IMG/VR virus record: IMGVR_UViG_3300031857_000129
Location: 1-64,000 of that record
Source: a virus
Length of the DNA stretch: 64,000 bases
Strand: one strand, 5' to 3'
Position numbers and translations under genes: made by a program. Numbering within the stretch: the first letter of the stretch is position 1; each line of letters begins with the position of its first letter. Below the pieces are notes generated by a model. That model saw only the letters and a program-made list of their open reading frames with translations, was not told the DNA's origin and made no database searches. Below are positions 1 through 8,500 of the stretch, piece after piece.

Positions 1-333
1 AATAAACAATAGATCAGTATTTCCAGTGGCATCTACAGTGATCATATTATATACACCGCCACTTTGATTAATATCATAGGCTTCGCTGTTTACTACACTA
101 TAGTTGCCTTGATATTGTGGTGTAAGATTTTCATAGTCTGCCGTACAAATGTAAGTTGCGTCGTCTGGTGTTAGAGCAATAGTACCTCGGGTATCACCTG
201 TAGCACCCATTGGAAAAGATATGCTACGTTCTACAACACCGCTTCCAAATATTGGATCTCCGTTTTCGTCTACAATACCATCAGAAACTTCAATCTTAAC
301 ACCGTCTTGTGTCTCAAATCTTTTTAATGCCAT
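1..333 (-). CDS. Structural/fibre protein, 3' end outside window
   Basis: The first 111 residues of a minus-strand gene whose end lies beyond base 1. It starts MALKRFETQDG and is rich in Gly, Asn, Thr and Asp, in the style of the neighbouring fibre proteins. Start chosen at the only ATG, 10 bases downstream of the 1,572-bp fibre gene. No specific domain is recognised; a virion or fibre role is inferred from position and composition. Confidence 0.65.
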   Translation of the reverse strand, partial: MALKRFETQDGVKIEVSDGIVDENGDPIFGSGVVERSISFPMGATGDTRGTIALTPDDATYICTADYENLTPQYQGNYSVVNSEAYDINQSGGVYNMITVDATGNTDLLFI

Positions 334-343
334 TTTTTATTCC

Positions 344-1915
344 TTAATCATTTGATTTTAGTTCAAGTGCATGTACACTAACGTATACGCTTTCAGCTAC
401 ATCTGTGGGTTGACAGATTATTTCTATTCTATTAGTTGTTGCATTCCATTGCCCATCGAAGGTAGCTAACGGTGTAGTACTTGAATAGGTTAATCCGTAT
501 ACTGAAACACTCACAATATCATTGGTATATCCTCTCACTGCCACTATATCACAGGCCTGAGTTTCCCAAGTAACATCGCCTTGGTTTCCTTCTACTATAA
601 CAAACAGTTTAATAGCGTGTTGATATTGTCCTGTGCTGGTATAGATAACAGTGTCTACGCCTGGAGGGCATGTAGTATTATCTTGATAATTTACTACTGA
701 CTCGTCACCGTATGTAATTTTGTTGATATATAACTGTTTACTAATACCGTCAATAACAAGACTTGAGTCATCTGAAAATACTGAACCTTTCATATCGCCT
801 TCATAGAAAGCAACACCGCCCCCTAAGAACACAGCATCAACATAAGACTTAGTAGCTGCATCTTGAAGTCCAATAGGATCAGCTACGTTAGTAATTCTAC
901 TGCTGCTGGCAACAATGTTTCCTGCACCGTTGGCTGCATTAAGAACTAAATTACTACCTGATTCAATAGTAACTACACCAACACCTGTAAATTCTAAGCT
1001 GTCTGCGGTAATACTGTCTGCAACTATATTTCCAAAATTTGTAAGGTCGGGCGGAGTATAAGTAAAAACACCAGATAGATTGTTGTAGCTTAAAGATCCG
1101 TTTCCTGATGCTGTAGGTTCAGCAGCTACACTAAAGGCTGTTAAATCTACGCCACCACCCGCTGCTGCGCCTGGCTCCCAACGCTGGTTAGAATCACTCC
1201 ATACCAACGCCTGACCATCTGTAGCACCAACTTGTTCTAATGTATAGGTTTTTAATACAGAATTTACACCGTCAACTAACAGTGTACTATCATCACCAAA
1301 TATACTACCAACTATATCAACATTAAAACTACCAGCTGAAAGTGCTTCGCCTATAGCTTCGTTGACACCTTCTGTGTCTAAAAAACCTGTATCATTTGTT
1401 AATTCTGACAGTGCAGTAGGAGCACCAAATATGGCTGCATATGGTATTCTATTAGTAGCAGCATCAAAGACTAGTGTTCCATCAAACCCTCTTAGACTTC
1501 CTAAGAAACTTTCTGCATGCATTTTCCAAAAACGCTTGTCTGATTTACCAACTTGATTTTGTAAGTCTACTGTAGGAAAAATACTTCCGCTGTTTACTGA
1601 AATGTTTTGTACGGTAACATTTCCTAAATTAGCTAGATCAGCAAATTCAAGACCAGTTTCGTTAGCTCTTACCTTTACAAATTTTCCGCCCTGTTGAAAA
1701 AACGTGTTAGGTACATCAGTTAAATCAGTAAAACTTTGTGCAACCAGGGGGTTGCCTGCAATAGTAATAGCAGCAGCATTAATAGTTCCGAGGGCATTAA
1801 TATCCTGCACATCCTCTATACTATTATTTCGTAGATAAAGGTTATCATCTGCTGGCAATTCTTTTATCTTATTGCCATCGCTAACGTCTATAATTAATGG
1901 ATATCTATTTGCCAT
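344..1915 (-). CDS. Phage fibre-like structural protein, 523 aa
   Basis: A long, low-complexity virion-type protein. Around residues 340-365 it carries the segment ITNVADPIGLQDAATKSYVD, the coiled trimerisation-type motif (AATKxYVD) common in T4-like fibre proteins, and its middle has repeated GDDSTLLVDG / SDDSSLVIDG units. The C-terminal 110 residues (CPPGVDTVIYTSTG onward) resemble the C-terminus of the next gene (149 aa), suggesting a shared distal domain. A GATAAATA late-promoter motif lies 19 bases upstream, and the leader has a purine-rich ribosome site (GGGAAGCAAAG). Fibre function is inferred from composition and context; the exact part is unknown. Confidence 0.75.
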   Translation of the reverse strand: MANRYPLIIDVSDGNKIKELPADDNLYLRNNSIEDVQDINALGTINAAAITIAGNPLVAQSFTDLTDVPNTFFQQGGKFVKVRANETGLEFADLANLGNVTVQNISVNSGSIFPTVDLQNQVGKSDKRFWKMHAESFLGSLRGFDGTLVFDAATNRIPYAAIFGAPTALSELTNDTGFLDTEGVNEAIGEALSAGSFNVDIVGSIFGDDSTLLVDGVNSVLKTYTLEQVGATDGQALVWSDSNQRWEPGAAAGGGVDLTAFSVAAEPTASGNGSLSYNNLSGVFTYTPPDLTNFGNIVADSITADSLEFTGVGVVTIESGSNLVLNAANGAGNIVASSSRITNVADPIGLQDAATKSYVDAVFLGGGVAFYEGDMKGSVFSDDSSLVIDGISKQLYINKITYGDESVVNYQDNTTCPPGVDTVIYTSTGQYQHAIKLFVIVEGNQGDVTWETQACDIVAVRGYTNDIVSVSVYGLTYSSTTPLATFDGQWNATTNRIEIICQPTDVAESVYVSVHALELKSND

Positions 1916-1933
1916 CTTTGCTTCCCATATACA

Positions 1934-1941
1934 TATTTATC
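1934..1941 (-). promoter_or_regulatory. T4-type late promoter motif (GATAAATA)
   Basis: The minus strand reads GATAAATA about 19 bases upstream of the 523-aa fibre gene, close to the T4 late consensus TATAAATA. No sigma70 -35 element is visible here, which fits a late virion gene. Confidence 0.5.
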
Positions 1942-1951
1942 GAATAGTTTA

Positions 1952-2401
1952 TTAGTCTTCCCAGCGTACAATCTGTTGTATAGATTGCGCACTCACACTT
2001 AGACCTAGGCCAAGACTTTCCACGGTGACTGCTAATTTACTGTCTGTATCTACTATAGCATTTACAGTTGCAATAGGTGCTAGTGAAGTATAAATTACCC
2101 CAAATACACTTGCATAAGCATTAGTATCATCTAATTTTTTAATTGCTATTACTTCACAGCTTTGCACTGTTTGATCCTGTGCAATTATCTGAAGAATAAA
2201 TTTACCTGTAATTACATCGTTGTTTATAGTTGTAAAAACAGTTTCTGTTTCATTAGGAGCAATATAGGTAGTATCTGTTCCGCCTCCTATGTTCTCATAT
2301 AGCTCAGAAAAATTTAAGTTTATCTTTGTAAACGCAGTTCTTAAAGGATCACCGTCGCCTTTGTTAGCACTGGTTCCAATATTAATTGTTTGTTTTGCCA
2401 T
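1952..2401 (-). CDS. Small structural protein with fibre N-terminal motif, 149 aa
   Basis: The N-terminus (AKQTINIG, then GDGDPLRTAFTKINLNF, SELYE) is the same attachment-type motif that opens the 2,882-aa protein (AKQNVNIG, SIRESFRKVNENFTELY). The C-terminal 100 residues resemble the C-terminus of the 523-aa fibre protein (TTINNDVITGKFILQIIAQD versus a similar pattern). It therefore looks like a short mosaic built from the N-terminal motif of one fibre and the tip of another. Function inferred as virion structural. Confidence 0.7.
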   Translation of the reverse strand: MAKQTINIGTSANKGDGDPLRTAFTKINLNFSELYENIGGGTDTTYIAPNETETVFTTINNDVITGKFILQIIAQDQTVQSCEVIAIKKLDDTNAYASVFGVIYTSLAPIATVNAIVDTDSKLAVTVESLGLGLSVSAQSIQQIVRWED

Positions 2402-2534
2402 TCTGATTACCCTTTAAAAACGCTACTCTTATTCTTGTAGAGGACACTAAAACTTTTCTAGGTTGAGAATCTCTACTCACCACAGCCTGGGCTTTCCCGC
2501 TTTTGACTAATTTATCTATTTGACTTTGTTTCAT
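2382..2534 (-). CDS. Small basic protein, 50 aa
   Basis: A 50-residue ORF, MKQSQIDKLVKSGKAQAVV..., with many Lys and Arg. Its ATG overlaps the stop of the giant fibre gene (TAATG) and its end overlaps the next start by 20 bases, the tight junction typical of this genome. No family recognised. The overlap and intact frame argue that it is real; function is unknown. Confidence 0.5.
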   Translation of the reverse strand: MKQSQIDKLVKSGKAQAVVSRDSQPRKVLVSSTRIRVAFLKGNQNGKTNN

Positions 2535-5500
2535 TAATGTTTACCCACAACAATTTCAATTGTACCTTTGTCAGTTGACTCTTTATTTTCAAGAGCCTTA
2601 CCAATCACAGTACCAACTCTTGCATCATTGTCTACAATAGCATAGCCTGGTATAGCAGCAGCAACTAAAATGTCACCTTTGTTTACACGACCAATAACTT
2701 TGCAGGGCACACGACCCTGTAATGCCAATGCAACTACGTGATTTCCGTCTAATTGACTGTTCATTAGGTGTGCAGGATTCGTAGATACAACACCTGCTAC
2801 TCGTCTATCACCTTTGATATCTGTAGTGGTAACTTCTGCATTGCCACCAAATACCAGTACTGTGCCAGGTTCATAATCAATATCACCTAAGTAATTTTCT
2901 GCCAAGTCAGCGTAGTACGATTCAGTTGCTGTACCTCTGAATAGTGTTGCGTAGATATTAGCATACTTTAGTGTAGCACTACCTATGTTATAGATATTAT
3001 CAGTTTCAGGAACAGCACCTGTTGAACTAAACTTCATTGGTACAACGCTAGAACTTGTACCACTGTCAGCTACAACCATACTGATCTGTCCAGCTGTAGA
3101 CTTACCTGTGTTAGCACCAATAGCAATACCCGTTGACGCAGTTCCTCTTTCACCAGGAGCTTCAATGAATGATGCATAGATCCAATCTACTCCGAGACGT
3201 TTTTCATTGTTAAAGTTTGAAGCAGCCTGTAGCACACTTTGACTAATACCTGTGCTGCTGATATTAACGTTACCTGGTATTTCTAAGTCTGGATAGGTAG
3301 GTGATGCACCACCACTACCGCCAACTGCTGTTAGAATTACACCCTGAGCTGGTGTTTTAAATACTAGCTCAGTAGTATCAAGTGCTAGAACTTCGTAACT
3401 TGAGTCACCACCTAGTATCAGTGAGTTGACCTGTATACTACCATTAAAGTTAGTTTTAACTATAGAGTTAATTTCACCTGTTTTTGTTACATTAGAAACT
3501 CCATAAACACCTGCGCCTGTTTTAATTAATGCTAGACCTGCATCAACACCTGCTGCTAGTTCTGTTGTAAAGTCGTTGTCTTCGAGGCCGCCGCCTTGAT
3601 TAACAATAGTGCTAAATGATATTTCGCTTACAGCTCCTGTGCCAGTGTCACTTCTACCTACAACAGTTTTTGTTGCAATATTCTGTATAGAAGCTAGTGT
3701 TACACCTGTACTCTTTAGAGATATAAATCCATTAGTTGCATCAAAGTTTGCACTGTCAAATGCTGCACTACCTAGATCGTTCTGTGTAATACCAGTAGCA
3801 TTGGCTCTAGTTGTTGCAGAGTTAAGATTCAATTTACTCTGCGCAATAGCTGCACTTCCGCTTACATCTGCGTTAACAATAGTTCCTGCTTTGATCTGTG
3901 CATTTAGTGAAGTATATCTACTAGGTGATAAAACTCTAGTTGCTGTTAGTTCGATGTCACTCGAACCACTCCATACACCGTTGGCCCATTCGTCTACTGG
4001 ACCGTCTACACATTCACCTTCTGCACCACCTACTACAGTTACAAAGTCTGATATAGAGAATCCAGGTCCACTTGTTGGTGTATATACTAGAGCTAACAGT
4101 GTTCCTTCAAAGCCTGATACACTAAATGTATCAACAATAGTTCCTGTTGAACCTGTTACGCTGCCATTTATTGTTTGTCCTATACTGAAAGGACCACCAA
4201 CTATGGTCGATGCAAGTAAAAATATTTTCTTGTATCCTGTTGAAACTAACAGTTGGTTTCCTGCCAACTGATTAATCTCAATGTCTCTTAGCTTCGATGT
4301 AGCATTAACTGTAGAACCCGTAGCATCAACGTATGCTTTAGTTGCTGCGTCAGAGTTTGATGCAGGAGCTTTTAGGTTAGTAATAGTGTTACCAGCTGCA
4401 TTTAGATCATCAGTCATCGGTACAGCACCGTTTGGTGCAAGTACACCAGGACCTAGTTTGTTTGCAACAGGATTTCCGTTAACATCATAACCTAAGCGTC
4501 TATTAACATATCCACGCACAGCACTTTCTGTTGGTACGGTATCTGATGCATTATCAGTCATTGCAGTGTCTGTTGAGAATTCAGTAATAACAACACCACG
4601 TTTAAACCCTAGTCCGTCAACATCTGACAGTGCTAGTGATGCACTGAATGTAACTGTACCAGTACCTTGGTCTACTGCAAAGAATCTACCTACGCGGAAA
4701 ATACCGTTCTGGTCAGTACTTACATAGAATACACGACCCTTGCCTCGTTCTTCAACTTCTTTAGCTTGATCGGCTTCACGCGGTAGACCAAAAATAACGT
4801 TTGGATAGTTACTCTGGTTAAATCCACCTGTACCAACGTCTAAGAAATCATGTGACGTAGCACGACAAGTTGAAATATTAACAGTAACAGATCCAGTTGA
4901 ACCAGCTTCTAGGCCTGCTCTTAAAATAACTAATTGTGATCCTAAAATTACTGGAGTTGAAAGTCCTGTAACAGGAGTTTGATTGATGTCATCACCTGTT
5001 TCTTCTAGATCAACTATGGCGTAAGCATTGTCCTCAGAAATAGGTACAACTACATCACTGCTGTTTACTCCTCTATAGTTATAAACATAGAACTTTTTAC
5101 CGCCCCAAGACAGTATAGGCGCTCTAGCTAGACTGTTAATTGACCATCCTATAGGTCTATTTGCTTCAGGAGTTTTTAGGTTATTATTAAGTCTAAATAT
5201 TTCATTAGAATCAACTGTGGGTGTTAGCGCAAGGATTACGTCACCCACAGTACCACCTTTAGTAGTACCACTGCCTGCTAATGCTGTTTCTGCTGCTTTT
5301 TCTGAATCAATAATTAATCGTATATAATCATAACTGGCATCAAAGCCTGCCTGCGATTGATCTGCTGGTAAATCATTTCCTATACTGTCTGATGAAATGA
5401 AGCTAATTGATCTATAAACAGCACTAGTATCTTCATCAAATATAACCGCTGTTGAAGGTCTAATAGACAGTACATCTGGTCTTGCTAGATCACCAAGAAT

Positions 5501-8500
5501 GTGAGTTTGATTTCTTCTATAATTAAATAGAACTCCCCAAGGCACAGCATTGAGTAGACCGTTGGTGCTAAACTGAACATCTGATGTTGAGAAGTTTAAT
5601 TTATATACAGTACCGTTATACTTAGGTGTTGATTCTTCAACAAATATATCACCTGTTACACTTACACCTGTAATTTGACCTGCTGAACTTACTGAAGTAA
5701 CAGTAATTATAGCATCGTTGCCAACACCTACTCCACCAGTTATACCACCTAATTGATCTCCATCTACTGTAAGAGTATCATTTACGCTATAATCTTCTCC
5801 TGGATTTATAATTTCTGCTGTATAACCGTATTCTATTGTTTTGAATAGGGTTAAAATTGCACCTGTTGCTGTACCAGACGACTGAACTGTTACAGCAGGT
5901 ATGATGTCATTTATACCTGTATATGAACCAACAACCGGACCAGCTTCTTGAACGTTTGCAATTTCATATCTAGCAAGTGCTGGTCTAGCTGGATGATAGA
6001 TATCAAGCTCTGATCTATTGCTTGGAGTATCTTTAAAGTCGTATGCATGCAGATACAACTGTTCAACAGCATTAGAATATCCTGTTGAATCTACATCTAG
6101 AGGAACACTGCCTGCTCCTAGTGGTACTGAACCAACAACTTTCTGTAATTCGTTAGTAGAATTAAATGCTCCTGTTACGTTTCTTAGATAAACCACTCTA
6201 GAACCTGTACCACCACTACCTGATAGGCTTGTGTCAACCGCAACAGTACCTATTGCAGTAGTTACTAGCTGTTCAATTTCTTCTCCTTCAGTTAACTCCA
6301 CAGGATCTGTTAAGTATAATACAACGTCGGCATTAAATGTTCTAGCAGGCTGAACCATATCTTGAACAAGATACACAGCATCTGGAATTTCATTTGGGTC
6401 TGAACCTTCAGCTACTAGCCCGTATTCACCGTAACAGCTTGAACCTGTCAGTGAGCGAATCTCTGAACCATTCTTAGCATAGTATGATGTCCAGCAGTAG
6501 TAGGTAAACATTGACACCATTTCTGATAGAGCACCGTTCACAACTACTAGACCATAACCAAGGTCATTAACTTGTGTAAAGTCGTTACCTAGCATGGATC
6601 TATTACCAGCAGTCTGTAGAGTAACATCTAATGGAGTAGGTAGATCCTGTACAACTTGTCTTACAATCAAAGCAGTATTAGCATCGATTGCATCTTTAGC
6701 ATCTTGTAGGGTTGAGGTTGTCCACGAGATGTCTGGATGTGTTGGTGCAGGAAGCGCAGTTAATGTATCAGAAGAAATTACCAGCTCGATGATTGCTGCA
6801 AGATCGTCTAAAATTGCTGCTTCTGTGGCAGATGCTGCTGTACCTGATGTCTGACCTGGATACAAATTTTGAGCTACTTGACCTGCAACATAACCTAACT
6901 GTGCTATAGCAGCCGCTGCAATACTCTTAAATGGAGTAGCAATAGTGCTTACACCGTCTACAAATAAGTAACCTGCTGAAGATAGAGTTGCAGAGTTTCC
7001 TTCGTATTGTACATCGTAGCTAAGTGCATCGACTATACTTCTTACCAGTCCAGCAAATGCTACTTGATCATATGTAACTCCCACAAAGTTAGAGTTAATC
7101 CAAGATACAATAGTAGAACCTATAAATGTTCTATTAGATTGAAGTAACTGTCTTGCTCTAGTTCTGTTAACGCTTGTACCGGGATCTGTCCAAGCTATAG
7201 GTGCAGCGGAACCTTCGCCATTTGTTATAATGTCAATGATTTCATCAAAGGCGGCACCTGCATTAGCAGATGCTATTGGGTCAGCTATTACTTCAGCTAG
7301 ATCAAGAACTTCGTCTTTACCTACACCAAGAGCATCAATGACAGCAGTTTTAATAGCTGTGTCAGCTAGTTCGGTGCTGTGTGCTACTATATAATTCAAT
7401 GCTATAGAAACTGCGTTATAGTTAGTTCCTAATACTGTATCATAACTTACACCGTCTACAATATTTTGAATGTCGGTAGCAAATTGTTCTTCATCAATCT
7501 CTAGATCGCCAATAGCATTTAGATTGAAACCGGTAATTAAACTACTAGTAATACCAGTAAATCCTAATCCATCGTTTGAGTTTCTATCAAGGATAAGCTC
7601 AGCAGTACCAAAGTCTGGATCGTACTGTGTACAAGCATTAACCTGGAAACGTCTACCGTCAATATAGAACGCACTTGGAGTTTCTGGCTTACGAATAAAC
7701 AAGCCTTGATCAGGCAAACTTCTAATTCTTAGTCTAAACGGATCTCCGTCAACTCGCTCGATAACCTGTATAGCACTATTGCCGGTGAACGCATCAATAA
7801 ACATACCACCGCGGAATGACTTTCTGTTCACACTAGCCGAGAACGATGAACCTGTTTGTATGTAAGGAGACTTTGTTAGTACTTGACCTTCTGGATCAAG
7901 AACAACCATAAATCCACCGTGACCTTGTACTGTACAGTTACGGATAATAGTTGCGTCATTCATCAAGAACACATCCATATCCTTGTTGTGTAAAGGAGGA
8001 TTGTATTCAGTATTAAATGCGAATGTAATCGTACCAATTAAGTTTTCAACAGTTTGTGCTGGTCCGTAAACTTCTACCCAACGAGCAGCAATTTCAGGAG
8101 CATTAAATACAATACCTGATGTATGTTCTAATTTACATTGATAATAACGATATATTCCACCTACAAAAAATCTAACAACATTTCCTACACGATATAGTTC
8201 TCCGCTGGCCCAATCTGCAGGATCAGCACTTCCATTGAATAGATCAGGTGCTGGATAATCTAGTCCTACACCGTATATTGTTGAAGGTGCAACACCGTCA
8301 AGTAAGTAAGAAGCTATTGTATAAACATAATCCATACCTGCAATACAACCTTCTTGGTTGATACTGCCAAGCGAGCCGCTGTAGAACTCTCCCTGTGTTT
8401 CTAAAGAAAATTCATTACCGCCATTGCGTAAATCTTTTACTAAAGCATCAACAATATAGCCGGTATCTCTCTTGCTCTTTGTTTCACTGTAATTACCTAC

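Noticed and set aside
3609-4490. Long plus-strand ORFs within the giant fibre gene
   Set aside because: Shadow frames of a repetitive coding sequence; low-complexity translation and no ribosome sites.
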